This document shows, one piece after another, positions 18,908 through 28,562 of a DNA stretch of 64,000 bases. The stretch's first letter is position 1. The number at the start of each line of letters is the position of its first letter. The stretch is from Candidatus Tokpelaia sp. (GTDB lineage: Bacteria; Pseudomonadota; Alphaproteobacteria; Rhizobiales; Rhizobiaceae), in contig NZ_QLZD01000033.1 of NCBI RefSeq assembly GCF_008636115.1, positions 186,001 to 250,000 on the forward strand, written 5' to 3'. Under the pieces are notes generated by a model. It ran no database searches. It saw only the letters and a list, made by a program, of their open reading frames with translations, and was not told the origin of the DNA. The position numbers and the translations under genes are program-made.

Positions 18908-20202
18908 TATTCATTTTCCTCTTCCGCCTGCTCGCCCGATTGCCCATAGGCGGAGAGCAGAGCAGCTATATTTTCTGCCCCGGCGGGCAGAAATCTTGCC
19001 GCCAGTTCTTCCGGCTTCATATCCTGCCATAATTTGCGCGCTTCCGGCGGTAAAAAACTGAGCAATTTGTTGATGTTTTTGAGCGAATCCTGTTGCAGCT
19101 CCGGCGTGCCTGCCGCTTTTTGCATCAAGGCGGTCAGCTCGGCCGCCGGCAGGGCATTTTCAGCGCTGCTGTCAGACTGATTGCTTGTCTCCCCAGTGAG
19201 CTGTAAATCCAGCTTCTCTACCCATATATTGCCGATATTGGCCGCTGCTTCGGCGGCGCTCTCCTGCCAATAATCCTCGTCGCGCGCTATTTGCCAATGC
19301 AGTTTTGTCGCCCCTTGCAGGCTGAGCCGCACTATGGCGTCAGAGGTTTTTACCGTGCGGCGCAATTCCTGCAGCGCGGCGGTTATTTTGTCATGCACGG
19401 CAGAAGTCTCCTCCACCCCGTCCAGCGCCACGGCGCAGCGATAAAAGGCCGTATCGGCCAGAATTTTGGCTTCTTCCTGCCATGTGCCATCTGCCGTCAA
19501 GCGCACCAGAGAAACCGATTTGTCACCTTCTTCGCCAATATCACGCCCTTGCGGCGCGCCGGGCATGACAATTAACGGGTTTTGCGCAGAATAGATCTGC
19601 CTTTTGTGAATATGCCCCAAAGCCCAATAATCATAGCCTTTAGCGGTGAGTTCTGCCACTGTGCAAGGGGCATAAATATCATGATTGGCAGCGCCGTTCA
19701 GCGATGTATGCAACAGGCCGATATTAACGGCATTCGCCACCGGCGGCGGGAATTTGTCTAAAAGATTAGGCGCCTGGCGCTTGGCAAAGCTGACACCATG
19801 CACATAAACAGCGCGGCCGCCCAAGGCTTTTTGCTCAAGCAGGGAAGAGCCGCCGCGCCCGCCAAAAATGGTGACATTATCCGGCCAGTCCATAATATCG
19901 GTTAGCGAATTTTCCGCATCATGATTGCCTTTAATGTAAAAGACCGGAATATTGGCAGTTTTCAGCCGCTCCAACTGCGCCCGCAAAAAAGCCAGGCTTT
20001 GCGCGCTGCGCCGGGCATTGTCGAAAACATCACCGGCCAGCAGCAGCGCCGCCACATTTTCTGCTATTGCCAGGTTGATAATTTTACGCAACACAGCGCG
20101 GCTGGCAATATGCACATGGTTTTGCAGCTCCCTGTTGCGCAAAGCCAGGCTGCGCAAGGGGGAATCCAGATGAATATCAGCCGTGTGCAAAAATTTTATC
20201 AT
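18907..20202 (-). CDS. Metallophosphoesterase, DNA repair exonuclease family (SbcD/YhaO-like)
   Basis: 431 residues beginning MIKFLHTADIHLDSPL. The calcineurin-like metal sites are clear: D-x-H in TADIHLDSPL, GDVFDN, GNHDAEN, and the late GHIHKRQI. This is the nuclease partner of YhaN-type ATPases, cutting DNA ends with Mn2+ in studied relatives. The C-terminal third after about residue 280 is variable, as in the family. First gene of a three-gene overlapping operon with the split ATPase. Confidence 0.88.
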   Translation of the reverse strand: MIKFLHTADIHLDSPLRSLALRNRELQNHVHIASRAVLRKIINLAIAENVAALLLAGDVFDNARRSAQSLAFLRAQLERLKTANIPVFYIKGNHDAENSLTDIMDWPDNVTIFGGRGGSSLLEQKALGGRAVYVHGVSFAKRQAPNLLDKFPPPVANAVNIGLLHTSLNGAANHDIYAPCTVAELTAKGYDYWALGHIHKRQIYSAQNPLIVMPGAPQGRDIGEEGDKSVSLVRLTADGTWQEEAKILADTAFYRCAVALDGVEETSAVHDKITAALQELRRTVKTSDAIVRLSLQGATKLHWQIARDEDYWQESAAEAAANIGNIWVEKLDLQLTGETSNQSDSSAENALPAAELTALMQKAAGTPELQQDSLKNINKLLSFLPPEARKLWQDMKPEELAARFLPAGAENIAALLSAYGQSGEQAEEENE

Positions 20203-20285
20203 GTTTTAAAAACCCGCATCAAGACCCTACAAGCAAAGAATCTGTCACAACAATCTCTGAAAAGCCATTGTTTTGCCAATATTTT

Positions 20286-20315
20286 TTGACAAAAAGCAAA
20301 CTATAAGACAAGATA
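20286..20315 (+). promoter_or_regulatory. Candidate promoter for rlpA
   Basis: A perfect TTGACA at 20286-20291 is followed 18 bases later by AAGATA (20310-20315). It lies in the 260-bp divergent gap before rlpA, in the right orientation. The -10 match is weak. Confidence 0.3.
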
Positions 20316-20462
20316 TTACGCTTTGTAGCGTTATTTGATTGGCGCCGATAAGGCAATAATGTTTGGAACTTCTATATATTTTTTAACAGAAATCTATTGA
20401 GAGGCAGAAAGCCCGGCCGGCAAAAACCGTATCGGCGCTTTATCAGCCGTAAGGATTATCGA

Positions 20463-21539
20463 GTGCTCAGCCTGTTGACACAATATAACTGCCAAAGAAC
20501 AAACAGAAAATGCGCAATAGATAAAAAAAGCCTGTGGCCGCGCCTTGCGGCTATAGCCGGCCTGTTTGCGGCCTTAATTGTCGCCGGCTGCACCACATTG
20601 CCGGCCGGCGAGAGTGGCGGTGCGGCAAAGACAATCACTGCACCGGCACTGAAAGCAAAAAATACGGCCCGGGCAAAAAGCTACAGGCCGTTCATGACAA
20701 GCCGCACTGCCGGCCATAAGGCTGTCATGACCGCCGCAGCCGGGCGCAATTATTCCAGCATTGGCCGTGCTTCCTGGTATGGTTCTGCTTTTCAGGGCAA
20801 ACGCACGGCAAATGGTGAAATTTTTGATATGGGCAATTTGACTGCGGCGCACCGGACTATGCCTCTGCCCAGTTATGCCCGCATTACCAATTTGAAAAAC
20901 GGCTCCTCACTGATTGTGCGGGTTAATGATCGCGGCCCTTATGCCCGTAATCGTTTGATTGATTTATCGCAAAGAGCCGCGCAATTATTGGGCTATCACC
21001 GCGGCGGCCTGGCCAATGTCAAGGTGGATTATGTCGGCCCGGCGCCGGCAAAAGCCGATGATAAAGCCTATTTGCGCGCTTCATATCATGCGGCAAAACC
21101 GACCGCCGCAGTGCCGGAGAGTCGCATCAAACCCGCGCAAAAAACTGTGGCTGAACCGGTGAGACCGGCTCAGGTGCGGGCAAACAGGAGTTTGTCCTAC
21201 AGGGAGGAGAATGACGCTCCGCTTACCGGCAATAAAGCAATCGATTCTCTCTCAGCCTTAGTGCCGGGCAAGGCAGAGAGTGAAACCGCGCCGGCCCCCG
21301 CTATTATAGCAGGGCCGGCAAATCTGCCGGCAGAAACTTTTCCGGCGGCAGAGCAAAAAGCGACTTTTGCTGTGGGAGCCGGGCTTGCCGACAGGCTGCA
21401 AGCCGGCCTGTCTTTGCCGGCCGGCCTGGGCTTTGAAAAAGGCCTTATGCCTGATCTGCTTTCTTATGACAGTTTTGCCGCCGCTACCGGCAAAAACCCG
21501 GCCGCAATTTTGACTGAAAAAACAAAATCGCCGGAATAA
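20463..21539 (+). CDS. rlpA: RlpA-like septal lipoprotein/lytic transglycosylase
   Basis: Likely start GTG 20463, with AAGGA at 20451-20455, giving 358 residues; a longer frame from TTG 20397 is open but has no better signal. A hydrophobic stretch ends in the lipobox LIVAGC, so it should be a lipid-anchored envelope protein. The double-psi beta-barrel domain spans GRASWYGSAFQGKRTANGE to NRLIDLSQRAAQLLGY, with the conserved NDRGPY. The Pro/Ala/Lys-rich tail shows no SPOR domain that I can recognise, unlike E. coli RlpA. In relatives dacA usually follows; here tmk comes next. Confidence 0.9.
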   Translation: MLSLLTQYNCQRTNRKCAIDKKSLWPRLAAIAGLFAALIVAGCTTLPAGESGGAAKTITAPALKAKNTARAKSYRPFMTSRTAGHKAVMTAAAGRNYSSIGRASWYGSAFQGKRTANGEIFDMGNLTAAHRTMPLPSYARITNLKNGSSLIVRVNDRGPYARNRLIDLSQRAAQLLGYHRGGLANVKVDYVGPAPAKADDKAYLRASYHAAKPTAAVPESRIKPAQKTVAEPVRPAQVRANRSLSYREENDAPLTGNKAIDSLSALVPGKAESETAPAPAIIAGPANLPAETFPAAEQKATFAVGAGLADRLQAGLSLPAGLGFEKGLMPDLLSYDSFAAATGKNPAAILTEKTKSPE

Positions 21540-21649
21540 TTTGGCGGCTTTACTTTTCTTTTTGCTGCAATGGATTAGAATGGCCGGTATTAGCGGTGCT
21601 TTGCCTTGAGGACAGGGCGAAGCCGGGGTGCATATGAGGCGGAAGAGCA

Positions 21650-22315
21650 GTGAAACAAGCAGGCAAAAATCCTGAGCGAGGTTTGTTTATTTCCTTTGAA
21701 GGCGGAGAGGGCAGCGGCAAATCTACCCAGGTTCAAAAACTGGCAGAATCTTTGCAGGAGCAAGGTTTTGCTGTTACTGTCACGCGGGAACCGGGCGGCA
21801 CAGCGGGGGCAGAAGCATTGCGCCATATTTTGCTCCATGCGCGCAAATTTCACTATAGCCCTTTGCTGGAAGCGATTTTGTTTGCGGCAGCGCGGCGCGA
21901 CCATATAGAGCAACTTATTGCTCCCGCCCTGGCCGCCGGCCAAATTGTCCTATGCGATCGCTTTATGGATTCTACCCGCGTTTATCAGGGGCTGGCGGGG
22001 AAAGTGCCTGCCAATATGCTGGCTTTGCTGGAAGAAATTGCGGTTGCGCCTTATCGGCCGCATATCAGCTTTTTTCTGGATATTGCCGCTAAAACCGGTA
22101 TGGCGCGGGCAGGCGGGCGGCGCAACTTGCAGGAGCAGGCCGACCGGTTTGAAAAAGATAATCTGAAAATTCAGGAGCAAAGGCGGCGAGCTTTTTTAAA
22201 AATTGCCCGCAAAGAGCCGGAACGCTGTTATATTATTGACGCAGACCGCCCGGCCGCAATAATAGCAAAAGACATTTTGGCGCGGCTTGACAACAAAACA
22301 GGGATAAAGGGATAA
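21650..22315 (+). CDS. tmk: Thymidylate kinase
   Basis: Converts dTMP to dTDP for DNA synthesis. GTG start at 21650, with AGGCGGAAG just before, gives 221 residues. P-loop GGEGSGKST at residues 18-26, TREPGGT dTMP-binding block, CDRFMDSTRVYQG (DR motif) and the lid segment ARAGGRRNLQEQADRFE. holB begins three bases after the stop, so the two genes are translationally linked. Confidence 0.95.
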   Translation: MKQAGKNPERGLFISFEGGEGSGKSTQVQKLAESLQEQGFAVTVTREPGGTAGAEALRHILLHARKFHYSPLLEAILFAAARRDHIEQLIAPALAAGQIVLCDRFMDSTRVYQGLAGKVPANMLALLEEIAVAPYRPHISFFLDIAAKTGMARAGGRRNLQEQADRFEKDNLKIQEQRRRAFLKIARKEPERCYIIDADRPAAIIAKDILARLDNKTGIKG

Positions 22316-22317
22316 AG

Positions 22318-23391
22318 GTGACCGCCAGCAATCACTATGACAATCTTGCCGATAATATGCGCAATTTGCGCCTTTTCGGTCATGAGAATGAGCGGCAATT
22401 TTTACAAAAGCAGTTTTTAAGCGGGCAAATGCCGCATGCTTTGCTGTTTGAAGGCGGAGAGGGCATAGGCAAAGCGACATTGGCTTTTCATTTTGCTTAT
22501 CATATCCTGGCCGGGCAACCGGCCCCCACAGGGCAGAATGCGGCAGAGCCATGGCCTCTCCCTGCGGCAAATTGCTCTATCTGGCGCAAAATGGAACAGG
22601 GTGCGCACCCCGGCCTGCTTTATATCAGCCGTGGCCGCGACCCCAAAAACCAGAAATTACGTCAGGCGGTAACGGTAGATGATGTGCGGCGTATCAGCCG
22701 GTTTCTACAGCAGACCGCGGCCGATAATGGCTGGCGCATTGTACTTATTGATACGGCCGATGAGATGAATCGCAATGCGGCCAATGCTGTTTTAAAAACT
22801 CTGGAAGAACCGCCGAAAAAAGCGCTGTTTATCCTGATTTCGCATAATGCGGGGCGGCTTTTGCCTACTATACGCTCGCGCTGTCAGGGGATTCGCTTTA
22901 AACCTTTGCCGGAACATATTATGCGCACGGCCTTATCATCGCTTGCTGCTTCTTTTGGTTATGATGAAACGGCGGCGCAAGACCCGGCGCTTATTGAACT
23001 GGCGGAAGGCAGTCTGCGCCGTGCCTTGCTTGTGCTGGCCGCCGGCGGGGCAGGAAGTGTTGCTATTGTCGAAGATCTGCTGAAAAAAACTGTTTTTCCG
23101 GTGCCGCAGGCACAAAACCTGGCCGATAATTTAAGCAAACGCGATAATGCGGCGGCCTGTAATGTGTTTTTGCAGCATATTATTGATTTTCTGCATCAAC
23201 AGGCACGCTTTGCTGCCCGACAGGGGCACCTGGCACAGGCTGCCGCTCTGGCTGAGTTTGTCGGCAATCAGGAGCAGGCAATGCAGGAAGCGCAGGCTTT
23301 TAACCTTGATAAAAAGCAGTTTATTCTGGTATTGCTGCAACAGATTCACCAGTTTCTTCATGCCGGCAGGGCAGGTTTGCCGGCGCAATAG
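22318..23391 (+). CDS. holB: DNA polymerase III delta-prime subunit
   Basis: Clamp-loader subunit of the replicative polymerase. GTG start at 22318; 357 residues. P-loop-like GGEGIGKAT, the block VDDVRRISRFLQQTAADNGW shortened here, EMNRNAANAVLKTLEEPP (the SRC-adjacent helix) and RLLPTIRSRCQG are typical of delta-prime. The usual four-cysteine zinc module is not complete; only NCSIWRKM remains in its place. Coupled with tmk upstream. Confidence 0.92.
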   Translation: MTASNHYDNLADNMRNLRLFGHENERQFLQKQFLSGQMPHALLFEGGEGIGKATLAFHFAYHILAGQPAPTGQNAAEPWPLPAANCSIWRKMEQGAHPGLLYISRGRDPKNQKLRQAVTVDDVRRISRFLQQTAADNGWRIVLIDTADEMNRNAANAVLKTLEEPPKKALFILISHNAGRLLPTIRSRCQGIRFKPLPEHIMRTALSSLAASFGYDETAAQDPALIELAEGSLRRALLVLAAGGAGSVAIVEDLLKKTVFPVPQAQNLADNLSKRDNAAACNVFLQHIIDFLHQQARFAARQGHLAQAAALAEFVGNQEQAMQEAQAFNLDKKQFILVLLQQIHQFLHAGRAGLPAQ

Positions 23392-23561
23392 GCCGGTATT
23401 GGCGAGGCTGCTGCTTTTGACATTTTGCTGCCGTGCTTTTTTGTGACAAATTTAATGACAAAACAGCCTGAAAGGACTATGTAAAAGAGCAGGCGGGTGG
23501 AGGAAGAAATTCAGCTTTTTCAGGCTGCCCGGCGGATTATTTGAACATAATCAGGAAATAA

Positions 23562-25121
23562 ATGTCTGAGAAATATTATATTGCAACACCGATTTTCTAC
23601 CCCAATGGCAGGCCGCATATCGGCCATGCCTATAATGCTCTGGCGGCAGACAGCCTGGCGCGCTTTCATCGCCTGCAAGGGGAGGAGGTATTTTTCCTTT
23701 CCGGGACAGATGAACACGGCCGCAAAATGCAGCAGACAGCCGAACAAATGGGGCTGGCGCCGCAGCAATTAGCCGATAAAAACAGCGCTATCTTCAAGAA
23801 TATGCTGCAAAAATTTGCTATATCCAATGATGAGTTTATCCGCACGACTGAGGCGCGGCACCATAAAGCCTGTCAGGCTTTATGGGAGAAAATGGCGGCA
23901 GCGGGCGATATTTATTTAAGCCGCTATGCCGGCTGGTATTCTGTGCGGCAGGAAGCCTATTATGACGAAAAAGATACGGAAACAGGGGAGGACGGTCTTC
24001 GGCGTGAAAAAGAGCTTGGCTCACCCGTTATCTGGAATGAAGAGGAAAGCTATTTTTTCCGCCTGTCGCATTATCAGGATAAACTGCTCAAGCTTTATGC
24101 TGAAAATCCGGCCTTTATCGGCCCGGCCGAGCGTTATAATGAAATTGTCAGTTTTGTGCGTTCCGATTTGCGCGATCTTTCTATTTCGCGCACCAGTTTT
24201 GATTGGGGTGTGCCGGTGCCGGGCGACCCCAAACATATTATGTATGTCTGGGTTGATGCCTTGACCAATTATTTGACCGCTCTTGGCTATCCGGACGAAA
24301 AAAGTGCGGCTTTCCGCCGTTTCTGGCCGGTCAATGCCCATATTATCGGCAAGGATATTATTCGCTTCCATGCTGTTTACTGGCCGGCTTTTCTGCTGTC
24401 GGCGGGGATAAATTTGCCGCAACATGTTTTTGCCCACGGTTTTTTGCTCAATCGCGGTGAAAAAATGTCAAAATCTGTCGGCAATATTGTTGATCCTTTT
24501 GCTTTGGTAGATAAATTCGGTCTGGATTCCGTTCGTTACTTTTTTTTGCGTGAAATCCCCTTCGGACAGGACGGTGTTTTTGACGATACAGCAATTATCA
24601 ATCGCATTAACGCTGATTTGGCCAATGATTTGGGTAATCTGGCCCAGCGTTCTTTATCAATGATTGCCAAAAATTGCGGCAGTCTGGTGCCGGAACCGGG
24701 AGAATTCACAGCAGAAGATAAAGCTCTGCTGGCCTGTGCCGATACTATGCCGGCTGAGATAAAACAGGCTATGGCAGATTTTGCGCCGCATATGGCTTTG
24801 CGCCGCATTTTTGCCATAATTGCTGAGACCAACCGTTATTTTGCCGCGCAGGAGCCGTGGAAATTGCGTAAAACAGATGAAAAGCGATTTGCCACTGTGC
24901 TTTATGTAACGGCTGAAATTATCCGCCGCGCTGCTTTGCTGCTGCTGCCTTTTATACCGCAATCGGCCAATGTTCTTCTGGATATGCTGGCCGTGCCGGG
25001 AGATGAGCGCCTGTTTAAACATATAACCGGCAGAAAACTGGCAGCAGGGGCGGCCTTGCCGCCGCCGCAGCCGGTTTTTCCTCGTTTTGTTGCGGCCAAA
25101 GAAGAAGGCGGTCATGCCTGA
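23562..25121 (+). CDS. metG: Methionyl-tRNA synthetase
   Basis: Charges initiator and elongator tRNA-Met. 519 residues, the short form without the C-terminal EMAP-like dimerisation domain. HIGH motif in [17 protein letters not shown] in [14 protein letters not shown]. The knuckle region [15 protein letters not shown] has no zinc-binding cysteines, as in other alphaproteobacterial enzymes. Ends eight bases past the tatD start, so the genes overlap. Confidence 0.97.
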   Translation: MSEKYYIATPIFYPNGRPHIGHAYNALAADSLARFHRLQGEEVFFLSGTDEHGRKMQQTAEQMGLAPQQLADKNSAIFKNMLQKFAISNDEFIRTTEARHHKACQALWEKMAAAGDIYLSRYAGWYSVRQEAYYDEKDTETGEDGLRREKELGSPVIWNEEESYFFRLSHYQDKLLKLYAENPAFIGPAERYNEIVSFVRSDLRDLSISRTSFDWGVPVPGDPKHIMYVWVDALTNYLTALGYPDEKSAAFRRFWPVNAHIIGKDIIRFHAVYWPAFLLSAGINLPQHVFAHGFLLNRGEKMSKSVGNIVDPFALVDKFGLDSVRYFFLREIPFGQDGVFDDTAIINRINADLANDLGNLAQRSLSMIAKNCGSLVPEPGEFTAEDKALLACADTMPAEIKQAMADFAPHMALRRIFAIIAETNRYFAAQEPWKLRKTDEKRFATVLYVTAEIIRRAALLLLPFIPQSANVLLDMLAVPGDERLFKHITGRKLAAGAALPPPQPVFPRFVAAKEEGGHA

Positions 25122-25920
25122 AATTGATAAACTCTACTGGATAGATACACATTGTCATTTGGATTTTGATGTTTTTGCGACCGATCGCGCTGCTGTTATT
25201 GCGCGCGCTTTGGCGCAGAATGTGCGGCGACAAATCACTATTTCTACTCGCATAAGCCATTATGCACAGTTACAGGCTTTGGCTGAAGCCTGGCCTTCTG
25301 TCTTTTTCACAGTCGGCACACACCCATGCAATGCGCATGAAGAGGCCGAGCAGGCGGTAAATATAGAGCAATTACTGGCTTTAAGCCGCCACCCCAAATT
25401 AGTGGGCTTTGGCGAGGCAGGGCTGGATTATCATTATAGCCGGGAAACAGAAGCAGCGCAGAAAAGAAGCCTGTCTCTGCATATTGCGGCGGCGCGACAA
25501 ACGCAATTACCGCTGATTATTCATAGCCGTGACGCTGATGAAGATATGGTAGAAATTTTACGCGGCGAGAGCGCCAAAGGCCGCTTTCCTTTTATTTTGC
25601 ACTGTTTTTCTTCAGGAAAAAAACTGGCGCAAACGGGGCTGGAACTGGGTGGTTATATTTCCTTTTCCGGTATTGTCACTTTTAAAAATGCCGATATAGT
25701 GCGGGAAGCAGCGGCCGCTACACCAAAAAATCGCCTTTTGCTGGAAACAGATGCTCCTTATCTGGCGCCCGTGCCTTATCGCGGTCAGAGTAATGAACCG
25801 GCTTTTGTGGTAAAAACGGCAGAATTTCTGGCAGAATTCCTGAATATGGAAAAATCTGCCCTGGCGCAGCAAACAACGGAAAATGCTTATGCTATATTTA
25901 AAAAAATGCAACCTGCTTGA
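25114..25920 (+). CDS. tatD: TatD-family metal-dependent deoxyribonuclease
   Basis: 268 residues from ATG 25114 ([19 protein letters not shown]), overlapping the end of metG. The metal ligands are seen in [29 protein letters not shown] and LLETDAPYL. TatD proteins are 3'-5' exonucleases linked to DNA repair and peroxide tolerance. The metG-tatD-MBL hydrolase order is conserved in many bacteria. Confidence 0.94.
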   Translation: MPEIDKLYWIDTHCHLDFDVFATDRAAVIARALAQNVRRQITISTRISHYAQLQALAEAWPSVFFTVGTHPCNAHEEAEQAVNIEQLLALSRHPKLVGFGEAGLDYHYSRETEAAQKRSLSLHIAAARQTQLPLIIHSRDADEDMVEILRGESAKGRFPFILHCFSSGKKLAQTGLELGGYISFSGIVTFKNADIVREAAAATPKNRLLLETDAPYLAPVPYRGQSNEPAFVVKTAEFLAEFLNMEKSALAQQTTENAYAIFKKMQPA

Positions 25921-26018
25921 GCGCAGGGGTAAGCGCAGAGCTTTTTGAATGCTGGAAACAAAGCCCTTGCTATAAATATTTCTGTAAATAACAGGGCTGA
26001 GGCAAAGGGTGAGCAATT

Positions 26019-26828
26019 ATGACAGGAGCGCATATAAAATTTACAATATTGGGTTGCGGCTCTTCTTCCGGTGTGCCGCGCCCCAATGGTGATTGGGGGG
26101 CCTGTTGCGCCGGCAATCCGAAAAACCGGCGCTCCCGCACTGCGTTACTGATAGAAAAATTCAGCGAAACCGGTAAAACCACTATTATTATTGATACCGG
26201 GCCGGATTTCCGCAACCAGATATTGGCCGCCAATATTCAGCATATTGACGCTGTTATCTACACGCATGCCCATGCGGATCATATTCACGGCATTGATGAT
26301 TTGCGCAGTTTTGTCCTGGCAGAAGGGCGCATAATACCGATTTATGCCGATAAAGCCTGCCGTAAACGGCTTGAGCAGGCTTTTGGCTATTGCTTTAAAA
26401 CACCGGCCGGCTCTGATTATCCGCCTATTTTGGCGGCAACGGAAATTATGCCGGGAAAACCGTTTTTAATAGAAGGCAGAGGCGGTGCAGTGCGTTTTGA
26501 ACCGTTCCGCCAAATTCACGGCGATATTAACAGCCTGGGGTTCCGTATCGGCAATGTTGTTTATGCCACAGATGTTGGCTGCTTGCCGGCAGAATCGCTG
26601 GCGCAAATGCACAAGCTTGAAATACTTGTTTTAGGCGCTTTGCAATATAAGCCGCACCCAAGCCATTTTTCACTTGGCGAGGCTTTGGCTCTTATTAAAG
26701 ATTTAAAGCCCAAAAGAGCAATTTTGACGCATATGCATATTCCACTGGATTATGACACAGTCATGCAGGAGACACCGGCCAATACTGAGCCGGCTTATGA
26801 CGGCCTGAGCTTTGAGCTGCCCGCCTGA
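26019..26828 (+). CDS. MBL-fold metallohydrolase (PhnP-like)
   Basis: 269 residues. Opens ILGCGSSSGVPRPNGDWGAC, the usual N-terminus of this group, with the metal motif THAHADHIHGIDDL and later HxxxD-type ligands in ATDVGCLP and LTHMHIPLDY. Close families include PhnP-type cyclic phosphodiesterases; substrate here is unknown. Third gene of the metG-tatD unit. Confidence 0.88.
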   Translation: MTGAHIKFTILGCGSSSGVPRPNGDWGACCAGNPKNRRSRTALLIEKFSETGKTTIIIDTGPDFRNQILAANIQHIDAVIYTHAHADHIHGIDDLRSFVLAEGRIIPIYADKACRKRLEQAFGYCFKTPAGSDYPPILAATEIMPGKPFLIEGRGGAVRFEPFRQIHGDINSLGFRIGNVVYATDVGCLPAESLAQMHKLEILVLGALQYKPHPSHFSLGEALALIKDLKPKRAILTHMHIPLDYDTVMQETPANTEPAYDGLSFELPA

Positions 26829-26858
26829 TACACAGATTACGGGCATTGTTCGCAGAAT

Positions 26859-26941
26859 ATATGGAACTTTAATATTATGGAACTTTTTACTATATAAAAT
26901 AAATTACCCATTCTTTATATCTAAAAAAGTTCCATAATATT
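26859..26941. repeat. 18-bp perfect inverted repeat plus a third copy of its core
   Basis: AATATTATGGAACTTTTT at 26871-26888 is exactly complementary to the bases at 26924-26941, with a 35-bp AT-rich spacer. The core ATGGAACTTT occurs once more at 26861-26870, as a direct copy. It lies in the gap between two convergent genes, so it could be a bidirectional terminator, but the arms are AT-rich, the loop is long and the third copy is unexplained. A protein-binding site is equally possible. Confidence 0.6.
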
Positions 26942-27090
26942 GATTATGCGATTTTGAGATTAAAAAAGCGGGGGCAGCGGATCCTGCCTGCCTTTCGCCC
27001 GCCCGGAACTATTTGAAGACAAGCGGCACAAATGCAAAACGGCAGAAGATTCCACCATTGGCCCGTATCAGCGTAAAGCAACTGGCTGTC

Positions 27091-27939
27091 TTACAATTTC
27101 TCTGTCAGGAAAATTTGCCCCGATACAGGCTCCCCTTGTTCCTGCCGCACAATTATGTCACTATAATATTTTGTTTTCAATCCTGCTTTATCAATAATCC
27201 GGTCAATATAAGCCGGATTATGGGCAAAACGCTGATGCGGGCCAATGGTGAAATCTTCTGCCTTGTTTACCGCGCCTTGCTGTCCGGCATGCGGTTTTAT
27301 CTTTTCCATATTTTCGCTGGAAAAGGCAAAAACACCATTTTTGGCCAGCGCCCGGCTGACAAGACTGAAAAATTCGTGCAAATCGCCTATATAAGGCAGC
27401 ACATCGGCGGCAATTATCAAATCCCACTGTTGCTGCCTGCTTTTTTCACGCAGGAAACGGCTAATATCGCCGGTAAAAAGCCGGTGATAAATTTCCCGCT
27501 CATGGGCGATTTCCACCATATTTTGCGACAAATCGACGCCGGTTTTTTTATCGGCCAAAGCGATAAAAGCCTCCCCCACCAGCCCGGTGCCGCAGCCTAA
27601 ATCCAGCAGATTTTTAAAATAGCGGCCGGGATAATGCGCGCTTATGCGCTCACAGAGCAGATTGGGCACATTATACCCCAGAGAATCCACCAAAATCATA
27701 TCAAAAACATCGGCATATTGGTCAAATAAAGCGCCTATATAGGCCGGCGGCGCAGTTTTCGGCACAGCGCCCAGCCCCATTGCTGCCAGCCGCACAGTCA
27801 CACCGGCGCAATCCTCTTTATCCAGCGCCAGAACTTCATAATAAGCCGCCGCCGCAGCGGCAAAATTGCCGCTTTTTTCTAAAGCCAGGCCGCGCTCATA
27901 AGCGTCTTCCACCTGCTTTTGTTTATCCTGCTTCATCAC
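27091..27939 (-). CDS. SAM-dependent methyltransferase with N-terminal TPR
   Basis: 282 residues. One TPR-like helix pair lies at about residues 10-45 (AYERGLALEKSGNFAAAAAA), then a class I methyltransferase fold: motif I LLDLGCGTGLVGEAF, motif II GVDLSQNMVEIA, and DLIIAADVLPYIGDL. Similar TPR-methyltransferase proteins are common in alphaproteobacteria; the substrate is unknown. Convergent with the MBL hydrolase; 42 bp downstream of the carbonic anhydrase-like gene and probably cotranscribed with it. Confidence 0.8.
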   Translation of the reverse strand: MMKQDKQKQVEDAYERGLALEKSGNFAAAAAAYYEVLALDKEDCAGVTVRLAAMGLGAVPKTAPPAYIGALFDQYADVFDMILVDSLGYNVPNLLCERISAHYPGRYFKNLLDLGCGTGLVGEAFIALADKKTGVDLSQNMVEIAHEREIYHRLFTGDISRFLREKSRQQQWDLIIAADVLPYIGDLHEFFSLVSRALAKNGVFAFSSENMEKIKPHAGQQGAVNKAEDFTIGPHQRFAHNPAYIDRIIDKAGLKTKYYSDIIVRQEQGEPVSGQIFLTEKL

Positions 27940-27981
27940 TGCTCTCCGCCCGCTATTTGCCTGGCACGCCTTTTATGCAGT

Positions 27982-28518
27982 TTAAAAGGCAAGTTCCGGC
28001 ACAATTTCCAGACTGCTTTGGTAGCGAGCGGCATTTTTTTGATAGTTTTCTACATTATGGCGAATCCCGGCAATTTCCTCTAATGTCAAACTGCGCTTGA
28101 CACTGGCCGGACTGCCGATAATAAGCGAGCGTGGCGGGAATTTTTTGTGCTCAGTTACCAAAGCGCCGGCGCCAACCAGCGATTCTGCCCCGATTTCAGC
28201 ATAATTCATAATAATAGCGCCCATGCCGATTAAACAATTATCGCCAATAGTGCAGCCGTGAATAAGGGCTTTATGACCGATAGTGCAGTTTTTGCCAATC
28301 AGTGCCGGCGCCCCTTTTTCAGTATGAATAACAGATAAATCCTGCACATTGCTGCCTTCGCCGATTATAACAGGCTCAATATCACCGCGTAAAACCGCGC
28401 CAAACCAGATACCGGCGCCTTTGCCGATGGTCACTTTGCCGATAATATCGGCACTTGCTGCGGCAAAAACTGTTTTATCTATTTGTGGTTTATGTCCTTC
28501 CAGACTGTAAATTGCCAT
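27982..28518 (-). CDS. Gamma-class carbonic anhydrase family protein
   Basis: 178 residues forming a left-handed beta-helix of hexapeptide repeats. Likely zinc ligands are the His in SVIHTEKG and two in IGHKALIHGC. This matches the CA-like YrdA/PaaY family. Whether it hydrates CO2 or acts on CoA thioesters cannot be told from sequence. Lies 44 bp from the hflX stop on the same strand. Confidence 0.88.
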   Translation of the reverse strand: MAIYSLEGHKPQIDKTVFAAASADIIGKVTIGKGAGIWFGAVLRGDIEPVIIGEGSNVQDLSVIHTEKGAPALIGKNCTIGHKALIHGCTIGDNCLIGMGAIIMNYAEIGAESLVGAGALVTEHKKFPPRSLIIGSPASVKRSLTLEEIAGIRHNVENYQKNAARYQSSLEIVPELAF

Positions 28519-28562
28519 TTTATCCTCTCACAATGTGCGGGCTTGCCGGCTTTTAACGGGCT

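Noticed and set aside
26859-26941. EcfG (general stress) promoter based on GGAAC
   Set aside because: No CGTT-type -10 element at 16-17 bases from any of the GGAAC copies.
27013-27600. 195-codon plus-strand frame with apparent protein-like content
   Set aside because: Runs antisense through the methyltransferase gene, whose SAM motifs are clear. No ribosome-binding site or family match.
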